Position numbers and translations under genes: made by a program. A DNA stretch of 64,000 bases from NCBI RefSeq assembly GCF_043197795.1, contig NZ_JBICTU010000002.1, positions 186,001 to 250,000 of the forward strand, in the 5' to 3' direction. A model generated the notes under the pieces. That model ran no database searches. It was given only the letters and a program-made list of their open reading frames with translations, and was not told the DNA's origin. Of the stretch, positions 25,584-34,107 are shown piece after piece (the stretch's first letter is position 1; each line of letters opens with the position of its first letter). The stretch comes from Sphaerisporangium sp040649355. GTDB lineage: Bacteria > Actinomycetota > Actinomycetes > Streptosporangiales > Streptosporangiaceae.

Positions 25584-26543
25584 GTGGACGTGATGGTGAT
25601 CGGTGAGCCGCTGGTCGAGTTCTCGGCGTCCGCTCCCCTGACCGAGGCGGACACCTTTCACCTCTCCTTCTCCGGTGACGCGCTGAACGCCGCCGTCGCG
25701 GCGGCGGCGACCGGCGCGCACGTCGCCCTGGTGACGCTGGTGGGCGAGGACGAGTTCGGCGAGCGGCTGATCCGGTTCGCCGCCGCCCACGGCGTCGACA
25801 CCCGCTGGATGCGCCGCGGCCCCGGCTCCACCGGCGCCTACGCCGTGGGCGCCGACCCGAGCGGGGAGCGCGCCTTCGGCTACATGCGGGCGTGCAGCGC
25901 TGCCACGAGGATGGGCCCCTCGGACGTCTCGGCGACGCCGCTGGCGCAGACCTCCGTCCTGCTCGTCAGCGGTGTCACCGCCGCCCTGTCGGCCTCCTGC
26001 GCCCACGCGGTGCTCCACGCCGCCGAGATCGTGCACGAGGCGGGGGGCAAGGTCGTCTACGACCCGAACTACCGCTCCCGGCTCACCAGCGCCGAGGCGG
26101 CGGCCGGCGCGCTCGCGGCGATCGCCCCGTACGCCGCCCTGGTGACCCCCTCGTGCCCCGGCGACAGCCTGCCTCTGCTCGGTACCGGGGACCCCGCCGA
26201 GGCCGTACGGGCGTGCCTGGGGCTCGGCGCGCGGGCCGTGGCCGTCACCCGGGGAGCCGACGGGGTCCTGCTCGGCGAGCGGAACGCGGGGCCGCCCGTG
26301 GAGATCCCCGCCGTCCCCGCGGGGGTGATCGTGGACCAGACCGGGGCGGGCGACGCCTTCGCCGGGACGGTCGCGGCCAGGCTCTCGGCCGGAGCCCCCC
26401 TGCGCGAGGCCGTACGGGCGGGCACGGCCGCCGCTGCCGTCAGCCTGGAGGGACAGGGAGGCACGGGCCGGGTCGCCACGCCCGAGGACATCCGGCGGCT
26501 GCTCGGAGAGCTTTCGGGAACCTCGGACGCGCCCTCGGCGTGA
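25584..26543 (+). CDS. kdgK: PfkB-family sugar kinase, probable 2-keto-3-deoxygluconate kinase
   Basis: 319-residue ribokinase-fold enzyme. Substrate-binding N-terminus GEPLVEFSASAPL, the FSGDALNAAVAAA motif, and the PfkB signature 2 region VDQTGAGDAFAG near residue 250 with the catalytic Asp. GTG 25584 follows AAGGAG. Operator pair B and the neighbouring kduI/kduD products, which generate 2-keto-3-deoxygluconate, support KDG as substrate, giving KDPG. A KDPG aldolase is not in the window and must be elsewhere. A different ketoacid sugar cannot be excluded from sequence. Confidence 0.85.
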   Translation: MDVMVIGEPLVEFSASAPLTEADTFHLSFSGDALNAAVAAAATGAHVALVTLVGEDEFGERLIRFAAAHGVDTRWMRRGPGSTGAYAVGADPSGERAFGYMRACSAATRMGPSDVSATPLAQTSVLLVSGVTAALSASCAHAVLHAAEIVHEAGGKVVYDPNYRSRLTSAEAAAGALAAIAPYAALVTPSCPGDSLPLLGTGDPAEAVRACLGLGARAVAVTRGADGVLLGERNAGPPVEIPAVPAGVIVDQTGAGDAFAGTVAARLSAGAPLREAVRAGTAAAAVSLEGQGGTGRVATPEDIRRLLGELSGTSDAPSA

Positions 26544-26561
26544 GCCGCCGCGGGTCGCGGG

Positions 26562-27326
26562 TCAGCGGGTGACGGCCGCGGCGGGAGCGCCGAGGGCGAG
26601 AGAGACCTCGCGGGCGGCGGCGGTGACCACGGGCGCGAGATCCTCCAGCACCTCGCGCTCCATGTCCATGGCGAGCGAGGAGATCGAGATGCCGCCGAGC
26701 ACCCGGCCCGTGTGGTCGAAGACGGCCGCGCCGACGCAGCGGATGCCGGGCTCGTTCTCCTCGTCGTCCATGGCGTAGCCGCGTGCCCGCACCTTGCCGA
26801 GGTGGGCCAGCAGGTCATCGACGCCCGTCAGGGTCGCGGGCGTCAGCCGGGGCAGGCCGGCGCGCCCGGCGACGGCGCGGACCTCGTCGTCGGTCAGCTC
26901 GGCGAGGATCGCCTTGCCGATGGCGGTGCTGTGCAGGCGCAGGCTCATGCCCACGCGGGAGGGCATCTGGTAGGGCCTGCGGCCCTCCAGCTTGTCGACG
27001 TAGACCGCCTCGTCACCGCTGCGGATGCCGAAGTGGGTGGTGTAGCCGGTGCGCTCGTGCAGGGCGCGCAGGGCGGCGGACGCCTGCCGCGAGGGATCGA
27101 AGCGGCTCATGACCTTGCCCGCCAGGGTGAGGATGCGCGGCCCGGGCTCGTACCCCCCGGCGCCGTCGGGACGGGCGAACCCCCACTCGACGAGCGACTG
27201 CAGGATGCGGTGGACGGTCGACTTGGAGACGCCGGTCGCCGCGGCGATGTCGGTCACGCGGTGGTGCTCGGCGATCGCCTCGAACACCGCCAGCGCCTTG
27301 TCGATGGAGCTGCCTTCCCTGACCAC
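26562..27326 (-). CDS. IclR-family transcriptional regulator (first)
   Basis: 254-residue IclR protein: N-terminal winged helix (SIDKALAVFEAIAEHHRV, then TGVSKSTVHRILQSLVEWGF) and C-terminal GAF-like effector domain (LRLHSTAIGKAILAEL, EPGIRCVGAAVFDHTG, LGGISISS). GTG start at 27326. It converges with kdgK with an 18-bp gap and lies downstream of kduD on the same strand, separated by a dyad. It is one of two candidates for binding the 17-bp tandem sites. Family members in pectinolytic bacteria (KdgR) respond to 2-keto-3-deoxygluconate. Confidence 0.9.
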   Translation of the reverse strand: MVREGSSIDKALAVFEAIAEHHRVTDIAAATGVSKSTVHRILQSLVEWGFARPDGAGGYEPGPRILTLAGKVMSRFDPSRQASAALRALHERTGYTTHFGIRSGDEAVYVDKLEGRRPYQMPSRVGMSLRLHSTAIGKAILAELTDDEVRAVAGRAGLPRLTPATLTGVDDLLAHLGKVRARGYAMDDEENEPGIRCVGAAVFDHTGRVLGGISISSLAMDMEREVLEDLAPVVTAAAREVSLALGAPAAAVTR

Positions 27327-27336
27327 GCCCCGAGCC

Positions 27337-27358
27337 TACTAACAGGCATCCCGTAGTA
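27337..27358. promoter_or_regulatory. dyad before iclR gene, possible autoregulatory site
   Basis: Imperfect inverted repeat with outer arms TACTA (27337-27341) and TAGTA (27354-27358) and inner GG/CC matches, placed 11 bp upstream of the regulator's GTG. It does not match the 17-bp pair sites, so it may be a separate self-binding site. Confidence 0.35.
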
Positions 27359-27376
27359 CGGTCCACGCCGGCCTCC

Positions 27377-28126
27377 TCACCGGGCGAGCCAGCCGCCGTC
27401 GACGGCCAGCACGTGGCCGTTGACGTAGTCGGAGGCGCGCGAGGCCAGGAAGACCGAGGCTCCCACGAGGTCCTCGGGCGTGCCCCAGCGCCCCGCCGGG
27501 ATCCTGGCCCTGATCGCGGGCTCGCGGCTCGGGTCCTCGCGCAGCGCGCCGGTGTTGCCGGTGGCGACGTACCCCGGGGCGATCGCGTTGACCTGCACGC
27601 CGCCCGCGGCCCACTCGCAGGCCAGCGCCCGGGTCAGGCCCGCGACGGCGTGCTTGGCCGCGGTGTACCCGGGCACGTTGATCCCGCCCTGGAACGACAG
27701 CATTGACGCGATCATGATGATCTTGCCGGAGCCCCGGCCCAGCATGGGGCGGCCGAAGGCCTGGGTGAGCAGGAAGGCCGCGTCGAGGTCGACGTCGAGC
27801 ACGGCCCGCCAGTCGGTGTAGGCGTGCTCGGCCGCGGGGGCCCTGCGGATGATGCCGGCGTTGTTGACCAGGATGTCCACGCGGTGCCGCGCGAGGAGCT
27901 CCTCGGCCGCCCGGGGCAGCCCGGCGAGGTCCGACAGGTCGAGGATCCATCGCCATGCCTCACGGCCCGTCTTGCGGACCTCGGCCTCCACCTCGTCGAG
28001 GTCGTCGCGGTGGCCGTGCAGGACGACGTCGGCCCCCGCCCTGGCGAGTCCCGCCGCGATCGCGCGGCCGATGCCGGTGCGGGTGCCGGTGACCAGCGCC
28101 GTCCTGCCTTCGAGCGAGAACATCAC
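27377..28126 (-). CDS. kduD: 2-dehydro-3-deoxy-D-gluconate 5-dehydrogenase (SDR family)
   Basis: 249-residue short-chain dehydrogenase. The NAD-binding TGTRTGIG motif is near residue 14, NNAGIIRR near 87, the catalytic YTAAK near 152 with SMLSFQGG before it, and the C-terminal VNGHVLAVDGGW. Versions with NNAGIIRR and LSFQGG are typical of KduD, which reduces 2,5-diketo-3-deoxygluconate to 2-keto-3-deoxygluconate. Its start overlaps the kduI stop (ATGA), and the kduI-kduD pair is the classic order for unsaturated-uronate catabolism. Confidence 0.92.
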   Translation of the reverse strand: MMFSLEGRTALVTGTRTGIGRAIAAGLARAGADVVLHGHRDDLDEVEAEVRKTGREAWRWILDLSDLAGLPRAAEELLARHRVDILVNNAGIIRRAPAAEHAYTDWRAVLDVDLDAAFLLTQAFGRPMLGRGSGKIIMIASMLSFQGGINVPGYTAAKHAVAGLTRALACEWAAGGVQVNAIAPGYVATGNTGALREDPSREPAIRARIPAGRWGTPEDLVGASVFLASRASDYVNGHVLAVDGGWLAR

Positions 28127-28947
28127 CGCATCGCGCCGATCGCGACCTGCTCCACGTCATCGTAGGCCTGGTTCTCGCCGCCCATCGCCCAGACGAAGGC
28201 GTAGTTGCGGGTGCCGAAGCCGCAGTGCACCGACCAGGAGGGCGAGATCACGGCCTGGCGGTTCGCCACGATCAGGTTGCGGGTCTCGTCCGGCTCGCCC
28301 ATGAGGTGGACCACCCGCTGGTCGTCGGGGAGGTCGAAGTAGAGGTAGATCTCGGTGCGCCGCTCGTGGGTGTGGCACGGCATGGTGTTCCACATGCTGC
28401 CCGGCTCCAGCACGGTGACGCCGAGCACGAGCTGGCAGCTCTGGATGCCCTTGGCGTGGATGTACTTGTTGATCGTGCGGTCGTTCGACCCCTCCTGCGA
28501 GCCGAGCCGCACGGGCTCCGCGTCTTCGAGGCCCGCCTTGACCGTCGGATGGGCGGTGTGCGCGGGAGTGGACACCAGGTAGAACGCGCCGCCGGTGAAC
28601 GCCACCGCACGCGCGCCCCTGCCGACGTACAGGCACTCCTTGGGGCCCAGCTCGTAGGCCGCGCCGTCGACGGTGACGGTGCCGGGGCGGGGGCCGGGTC
28701 CGCCCACGTTGACCACGCCGAGCTCGCGGCGTTCGAGGAAGTACTCGGCCCGCAGCGGGTCCGGGCACGGAAGCTCCAGCGGCGTGTCCCCGGCGACCGC
28801 GCCGCCGATCACGATGCGGTCCTCGTGGGAGTACACCAGGCGCACCTCGCCGGGCACGAAGAGGTCCTCCGCGAGGAAGCGGCTCCTGAGCCGCTCGGTC
28901 GTCATGCCCGGCAACTGGTCCGGTGCGGTCGCGTGCCGTACCTCCAC
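28123..28947 (-). CDS. kduI: 5-dehydro-4-deoxy-D-glucuronate isomerase
   Basis: 274-residue cupin-fold zinc isomerase that converts 5-keto-4-deoxyuronate, formed from unsaturated galacturonate, to 2,5-diketo-3-deoxygluconate. Family signatures are intact: GGAVAGDTPLELP, ELGVVNVGGPG, GSQEGSNDRTINKYIH, and the metal site MPCHTHERRTEIYLYF with a distal His in SWSVHCGFGTRNY. Length is normal. Its ATG is 10 bp from operator pair C, so binding there would block the promoter directly. First gene of the kduI-kduD operon. Confidence 0.95.
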   Translation of the reverse strand: MEVRHATAPDQLPGMTTERLRSRFLAEDLFVPGEVRLVYSHEDRIVIGGAVAGDTPLELPCPDPLRAEYFLERRELGVVNVGGPGPRPGTVTVDGAAYELGPKECLYVGRGARAVAFTGGAFYLVSTPAHTAHPTVKAGLEDAEPVRLGSQEGSNDRTINKYIHAKGIQSCQLVLGVTVLEPGSMWNTMPCHTHERRTEIYLYFDLPDDQRVVHLMGEPDETRNLIVANRQAVISPSWSVHCGFGTRNYAFVWAMGGENQAYDDVEQVAIGAMR

Positions 28948-28957
28948 CGCGCCTCCT

Positions 28958-28994
28958 ATTCCGTTACATAGAATGCAGTATTGCTATATAGAAC
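28958..28994 (-). promoter_or_regulatory. tandem IclR-type operator, site pair C
   Basis: On the minus strand GTTCTATATAGCAATAC (28978-28994) and ATTCTATGTAACGGAAT (28958-28974), 20 bp start to start, immediately before the kduI start. The second site is one of the best matches to the shared 17-bp sequence. Confidence 0.7.
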
Positions 28995-29036
28995 AACTTG
29001 GGGCACGGAGAGGTCAAGCCGCGGCGTGACGGGTCT

Positions 29037-29819
29037 TCAGTACGTGCGGCGGACGCCGCGGGCCGCGACCTCGATGCGGTCGCGCGCCTCCAGCAGGCAG
29101 GCCGCGATCTCCTTGTCGCGGCCGGCCGTCAGCCGGGGGACGGGCACCGAGACGCTGACCGCGTCGCGGGGCGGGTAGGCGATGTCGAGCGCGACGCCGA
29201 AACAGCGCAGGCCCTCGGTGTTCTCCTCGCGGTCGATGGAGTAACCCCGCTTGCGGATGCGGCGCAGGTCGGCGATGAGCTGGCCCTGGTCGACGATGGT
29301 GTTCTTGGTGAGCCGCGGCAGCTCGGCGGGGAGCAGGCGCGACACCGCGACGTCGTCGCGCGTGGCGAGTATCGCCTTGCCGAGCGAGGTGGTGCTGGCC
29401 GGGAGGCGGCGGCCGACCCTGGTGAAGGGCCGCAGATAGTGGCGGGAGGCCCGGGTGGCGAGGTAGACGACGTCGAAGTGGTCGAGCCGGGCGAGGTGGA
29501 CGGTCTCGCCGGTGACCTCGGCGAGCCAGTCGAGCGCGTCGCGCGCGATCTGGACCACCGGGTCACCGTCGATGTAGGTCGCGCCGACCAGCAGGGCGCG
29601 CATGCCGATGCGGTAGAGCGTGCCGGTGACGTCGGTCTCGATCCACCCGAGGCCCACCAGCGTGCGGAGCAGCGCGTGGAGGCTGCTCTTGGGGTAGCCG
29701 AGCTTGCCCTGCAGGTCAGACAGGCTGTGCAGGCCGGGGTACTGGGCGAAGAAGTCGAGCAGCTCCACGGTCCGCACGGCCGACTTGACGTGCGGCACCG
29801 CGGTTCCCTGCTCCGTCAT
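29037..29819 (-). CDS. IclR-family transcriptional regulator (second)
   Basis: 260-residue IclR protein, clearly distinct from the first. Winged helix SAVRTVELLDFFAQYPGL with KLGYPKSSLHALLRTLVGLGW; effector domain with LPASTTSLGKAILA, YSIDREENTEGLRCFGV and VSVSVPVPRLT. GGGAGGACGTAC precedes the ATG. It begins 40 bp after the uronate dehydrogenase gene on the same strand and may be the last gene of the importer-enolase-udh operon, which makes it the likely sensor of aldaric acids or uronates. Confidence 0.9.
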   Translation of the reverse strand: MTEQGTAVPHVKSAVRTVELLDFFAQYPGLHSLSDLQGKLGYPKSSLHALLRTLVGLGWIETDVTGTLYRIGMRALLVGATYIDGDPVVQIARDALDWLAEVTGETVHLARLDHFDVVYLATRASRHYLRPFTRVGRRLPASTTSLGKAILATRDDVAVSRLLPAELPRLTKNTIVDQGQLIADLRRIRKRGYSIDREENTEGLRCFGVALDIAYPPRDAVSVSVPVPRLTAGRDKEIAACLLEARDRIEVAARGVRRTY

Positions 29820-29859
29820 GTACGTCCTCCCTGCGGCACGGTACCTCTATTGTCGCCGG

Positions 29860-30627
29860 TCATGACTCAATGACGCGACCGCCAACCCAGGCGTACTCCG
29901 GATCGGCATGGTCGAGCTCGGGGAACTCCGCCGCGAACGCCTCGGCGTCGTCCCTCGGCTCGTAGCCGAGCGCGGCCCCCGGGGCGGGGTCCCACCAGGC
30001 GCGCGTGTTGGCCGAGACGCCCCAGACCTCGGCGTACGTCAGGTCCGGCGCCGTCAGGCACGCGTGGACCAGCCGCACCATGTCACCCGGGCTGATCCAG
30101 GTGGACAGCGCGCGGGCGTTGGGCGGGCGCCGGTCGAACGTGCCGATGCGCAGGGACGCCACCCGCATGCCGTATCTGTCGGAGTAGTAGCGGCCGAGCG
30201 CCTCCCCGTAGGCCTTGGAGACGCCGTAGTGCGAGTCCGGGGCCACGGGGGTGTCGGCCGGTGCGAGCTCCTGGCGCGGCGTGAAGCCCACGGAGTGGTT
30301 GCTGCTGGCGTACACGACGCGCTCGACCCCGGCCCGCCGGGCGGCCTCGAAGACGCGGTAGGTGCCCTCGATGTTGGCCGTGAGCAGTTCCTCGAAGGTC
30401 GCGGAGGTCGAGGGGATGCCGGCCAGGTGGACGACGGCCGTGATCCCCTTCATGGCCTCCTCCAGCACCGCCGAGTCCGATATATCCCCACAAATCACTT
30501 CATGCTGGGGATTATTGATGGGAATTCTGTCCAGGAGCCTCAGCGTGTGGCCGTGCTCGGGAAGTCCGCCGGTCAGGCACGCGCCGATGCGGCCCGCGGC
30601 ACCGGTCAAGAGAACGTTTTTCACCAT
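29860..30627 (-). CDS. udh: uronate dehydrogenase
   Basis: 255-residue extended-SDR enzyme that oxidises galacturonate or glucuronate to the aldarolactone with NAD+. GAAGRIG nucleotide motif at residues 9-15, VVHLAGIPS, SSNHSVGF, catalytic YGVSK near 137, and the Udh-specific ISPGDMVRLVHACL and SANTRAWWDPAPG segments. The start overlaps the end of the enolase-superfamily gene by seven bases. It defines an oxidative uronate route parallel to KduI/KduD. Confidence 0.92.
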   Translation of the reverse strand: MVKNVLLTGAAGRIGACLTGGLPEHGHTLRLLDRIPINNPQHEVICGDISDSAVLEEAMKGITAVVHLAGIPSTSATFEELLTANIEGTYRVFEAARRAGVERVVYASSNHSVGFTPRQELAPADTPVAPDSHYGVSKAYGEALGRYYSDRYGMRVASLRIGTFDRRPPNARALSTWISPGDMVRLVHACLTAPDLTYAEVWGVSANTRAWWDPAPGAALGYEPRDDAEAFAAEFPELDHADPEYAWVGGRVIES

Positions 30628-31772
30628 GTCGCCACCGTATGGGCGGCGATGTGGTCCAGGTCAAGATCGTCGCCCAAGCCCGGCCGTACGGGCAGCGAGA
30701 CGTTCCCGGATTCGTCCAGCGGGTCGACGATCGAGCGAAGGTGCGGCGGGGGGTCGTCGTAGTCCGAATGCGGGTGGAGCAGGCCGCGCTCGTACCACTG
30801 CCCGCACAGGGAGGCCCCGATGACGGCCAGCGCCCCCGAGCCGTTGCCGTGGATCTCGCAGCCCATGCCGAACGACTCGGCCGTGTGCACGGCCTTCAGC
30901 GCCGGGATGATCCCGCCCGAGCCGACCACGCCGACGCGCAGGATGTCGCACGCGCCCGCCGCCACCCACTCGCCCCGCGCCATGTGCTTGCCCCAGGAGG
31001 TCTCCGGGCCCAGGATCGGGGTCGCGAGCTGGTCCGCGAGCCATCTGTACGACTGCACCGACGCCTCCTCCATCGGCTCCTCGTACCACGCGAAGTCCAG
31101 CTCGTCGAGGGCACGGCCGAGCCTGAGCGCCTCCGTACGGCTGTACCAGTGGTTGCTGTCGAGCATCAGCGCGACGTCGGGGCCGACCGCCTCGCGCACG
31201 ACCGCGCAGGCCTTGATGTCCAGGTCGACGCCGTGCCGCATCGGGGGCATCCAGGTGTGGAGCTTGATGCCCCGGTAGCCCCGCGCGACCAGGTCCTTGG
31301 CGAAGTCCGCGTAGTCGGAGAACGACGCGAGGCCGCCCGGGATGTCGTCGCCGCACATGGTGCTGGCGTAGGCGGGGATCGTGGACCGCGCGCCGCCGAG
31401 CAGCTTCCAGACGGGAAGGCCCAGTTTGCGGCCCGCCAGGTCCCACAGCGCCTGGTCCACGGTGCTGAGCAGGCGGTCGGTGAGGTTGCCGTGCGCCCCT
31501 CGCTGCCGCCGCGCGACCGCGTGCCACAGGCGCTCGCGGTCCAGGCTGTCCTGGCCGGCCAGCACCGGGCGCACGTGGGCCCGGATCATGCTGTCCCTGA
31601 GCGTTTCGGCCTGGCCCAGGCAGTACCCCTTGGCACCGTCGCTGTCGGTGATCTCCAGCAGGGCCTCGCTGACCTCCCGTGGCGGGCCTGGATGCCGGTG
31701 CCCGTGCCCGTCCACCACCGACTTGGCGACGGTGGTGAACACCGTGACGGTGACCCGCTCGATGACGGCCAT
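30621..31772 (-). CDS. enolase-superfamily acid-sugar dehydratase or aldarolactone cycloisomerase
   Basis: 383-residue mandelate-racemase/muconate-lactonising-type enzyme. The TIM barrel shows the acid-base motif KLH near residue 169 (Lys-x-His instead of the Lys-x-Lys of glucarate dehydratases), metal ligands LMLDSNHW near 202, WYEEPMEE near 228 and GPETSWG near 254, and a barrel-end His in EIHGNGSG near 305. Placed between the importer and Udh, it most likely acts on the Udh product, either opening and isomerising galactarolactone or dehydrating galactarate to 5-keto-4-deoxyglucarate for KdgD. The exact reaction is open. Confidence 0.8.
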   Translation of the reverse strand: MAVIERVTVTVFTTVAKSVVDGHGHRHPGPPREVSEALLEITDSDGAKGYCLGQAETLRDSMIRAHVRPVLAGQDSLDRERLWHAVARRQRGAHGNLTDRLLSTVDQALWDLAGRKLGLPVWKLLGGARSTIPAYASTMCGDDIPGGLASFSDYADFAKDLVARGYRGIKLHTWMPPMRHGVDLDIKACAVVREAVGPDVALMLDSNHWYSRTEALRLGRALDELDFAWYEEPMEEASVQSYRWLADQLATPILGPETSWGKHMARGEWVAAGACDILRVGVVGSGGIIPALKAVHTAESFGMGCEIHGNGSGALAVIGASLCGQWYERGLLHPHSDYDDPPPHLRSIVDPLDESGNVSLPVRPGLGDDLDLDHIAAHTVATW

Positions 31773-31880
31773 GACGTTCCTCTCCTCAGTGCTGCCGGTG
31801 CTGCCTTTCCGTACGTCGCCAGGGGGCGGGGGCTGGCGCCCGCGGTCAGGTGGCGCGCGCCCGCCCCGGCCCGTGACCGG

Positions 31881-33191
31881 CTAGGAGTGCGACTGCTTCC
31901 ACTCCGCCTGCGCCTCGGTGAGCTTCTGGGCCATCGTGTCCAGAAACTCCTGCGGCTTCATCTGGCCGAGGAGCACCTTCTGGAACAGCGGCTCGGTGTC
32001 GGCCTTGGTGATCGAGGAGAACTGCGGCAGGTAGTAGGGCGGCGAGACGACCACCGTGCCCGGGTCGCCGAGCACCTCGACCGCGTTCCTGAGGTACGGC
32101 CGCTCGTTCAGCCAGGAGTCGCCCTGGGCGTCGGTGTTCGCCGGGATCTGTCCGGTCTGCTGGTTCCAGTAGCTGTTGCTCTCCTTGGAGACCAGGAAGT
32201 CCACGAACTTCCAGGCCGCCTCCTTGTGCTCGCTGTTCTTGAACACCGCGAACCCGTCGACGGGGTTGGCCACGATGGTGCGCTTGCCCGACACCCCCAC
32301 GGGCATCGGGAAGGCGTCGATCTTGTCCGCGCCGAACGCCTTCACGTGGTCGTTGTACGACCCGAGGTTGTGGTGCATCATCGCGACCTTGCCGCTGGTG
32401 AACTGGGCCACCATCTTCGGGAAGTCGTTGGTGACGTCGGCCTCCGGGGTGTCCTTCTTGTACAGCGCGGCGATCTTGGCGACCAGTTCGACGTTCTTCG
32501 GGTCGTTCACGGTGCTCTTGCCGGAGGCGTCGAAGAACTCGGTGACGCCCGAGTACGCGTAGGCCTCGGCCAGAAGCTGGAAGATCGAGCCCGCGCCGCC
32601 GCGGATGGTCCATCCGTACTGGTCGGGGGCCTTGGTCAGCTTGTCCACGGCGGTGAAGAACGCGTCCCAGGTCTTCGGCGCCTCGACCCCCGCCGCGGCC
32701 AGCTTCTCCTTCTGGTACCAGACGACGTCGAGGTTGGAGGTGGCCGGCACCAGGTAGAGCTTGCCGTCCGGGGTGGTCTGCTTGATCGAGGTGAGCATGC
32801 TGCCGAGCAGCTTGCCGTTCGCGGGGCTCTTGGCCAGCCAGTCGTCGGCCGGTTCGAGCGCCTGCTGGCCCGTCAGGTTGGCGAGGTAGCTGGTGGTGAC
32901 GCCGCCGACGTCGGGCGTCTCGCCGCCCGCGACCGCGGTGTCGTACTTCTGCTGGACGGAGGCGATGGGGATGCCGACGTACTCGACGTGGATCGTGGGG
33001 TTAGCCTTCTCGAACCGCTTGATCAGCTCCTGGTAGATGGGCGTGCGCACCCCTCCGTTGTTGTCCCAGAAGGTGATCGTCGTCTTGTCCGGTGCCCCGC
33101 CTCCGGCGGAGTCCGAACCGCAGGCCGTCGCGGTCACGGACAGGGCGAGGACGGCGACGGCGGCCGCGCGGACCTTCGTGATGGTTCTCAT
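31881..33191 (-). CDS. sugar ABC transporter substrate-binding lipoprotein (uronate cluster)
   Basis: 436-residue family 1 solute-binding protein with lipoprotein signal (basic start, hydrophobic stretch, TATAC lipobox, Cys24). Mature features ITFWDNNGGVRTPIYQELI, GGETPDVGGVTTSYLANL and the C-terminal helical tail. ATG 33191 is the only start with a signal peptide; the long open frame upstream is antisense shadow. It is third in the permease-permease-binding-protein-enolase-udh operon. Basic patches and operon partners suggest an oligogalacturonide or uronate ligand. Confidence 0.9.
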   Translation of the reverse strand: MRTITKVRAAAVAVLALSVTATACGSDSAGGGAPDKTTITFWDNNGGVRTPIYQELIKRFEKANPTIHVEYVGIPIASVQQKYDTAVAGGETPDVGGVTTSYLANLTGQQALEPADDWLAKSPANGKLLGSMLTSIKQTTPDGKLYLVPATSNLDVVWYQKEKLAAAGVEAPKTWDAFFTAVDKLTKAPDQYGWTIRGGAGSIFQLLAEAYAYSGVTEFFDASGKSTVNDPKNVELVAKIAALYKKDTPEADVTNDFPKMVAQFTSGKVAMMHHNLGSYNDHVKAFGADKIDAFPMPVGVSGKRTIVANPVDGFAVFKNSEHKEAAWKFVDFLVSKESNSYWNQQTGQIPANTDAQGDSWLNERPYLRNAVEVLGDPGTVVVSPPYYLPQFSSITKADTEPLFQKVLLGQMKPQEFLDTMAQKLTEAQAEWKQSHS

Positions 33192-33217
33192 GGGTGGTGT
33201 CCTCCAGGCGGGGGGTG

Positions 33218-34096
33218 CTATCCCTTGACGGCACCGGCGCTGATGCCGGACACGAGATAGCGCTGAATCACTGCGAACACGCAGACGACCGGTACGGCCG
33301 CTACCACGCCACCCGCCGCCAGGGCTCCGAAGTCGGCGCTGTACTCGCCGATGGTGTAGCTGAGGCCGACGGGGATCGTGAAGTTGTCCTGCCTGCTGAT
33401 GAACATCAGCGCGAACAGGAAGTTGTTCCAGGTGTGGATGAAGGCGAACGAGCCCACGGCGATGAGCCCCGGCCGGAGCTGCGGCAGCACGACCGCGAAG
33501 AACGCCCGCATCCGCGTGCAGCCGTCGACCAGCGCCGCCTCCTCCACCTGGAAGGGGACCGCGGTGACGAACCCGCTCATCAAGATGATCGACAGCGGCA
33601 GGTTGAACACCGTGTCGGCGACCACCAGGCTCCACAGGGAGTTGATGAGCCCAAGCCCCCTGAAGATTGTGAACAGGGGGATCAGCATCATGGCGCCGGG
33701 GATGAACTGCGTACACAACAGCGCGATCATGAAGAACGTACGGCCGCGGAAGCGGAACCGCGCCAGCGCGTAGCCGCCCATCAGGGCGACCACCGTGGTG
33801 AAGAACAGCGACAGCACGCCGACGATCACGCTGTTCTTGAAGAAGACGGCGTAGCCGATGTCATTCCACACGGTGTCGAAGTGCTCGAAGGTGACCGGCC
33901 ACGGCACCGGCGCGGTCGAGCCCGTGGGCCGCAGCGCGAAGACGATCATCCAGTAGAACGGGACCAGCGTGAAGACCAGGTAGAGCACCAGCGGGACGTA
34001 CAGGCGGAGCACCCTGCCGGGGTCCCTCCGGCGCGAGCCGGGGGCCGCGCCCGTCCGCGCGTGGGCGGGGCGTCGCGCGATCACCTCGGTTGCCAT
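33218..34096 (-). CDS. sugar ABC transporter permease, MalG type (uronate cluster)
   Basis: 292-residue permease with six membrane segments and EAA loop QVEEAALVDGCTRMRAFFAV near residue 190; ends RYLVSGISAGAVKG. ATG 34096 is chosen because GAGGGA stands seven bases before it; an ATG five codons upstream (34111) overlaps the previous stop as ATGA and is an alternative. No ATPase gene lies in the operon, as in the first importer of this window. Confidence 0.9.
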   Translation of the reverse strand: MATEVIARRPAHARTGAAPGSRRRDPGRVLRLYVPLVLYLVFTLVPFYWMIVFALRPTGSTAPVPWPVTFEHFDTVWNDIGYAVFFKNSVIVGVLSLFFTTVVALMGGYALARFRFRGRTFFMIALLCTQFIPGAMMLIPLFTIFRGLGLINSLWSLVVADTVFNLPLSIILMSGFVTAVPFQVEEAALVDGCTRMRAFFAVVLPQLRPGLIAVGSFAFIHTWNNFLFALMFISRQDNFTIPVGLSYTIGEYSADFGALAAGGVVAAVPVVCVFAVIQRYLVSGISAGAVKG

Positions 34097-34107
34097 GGAA
34101 CCGTCCC

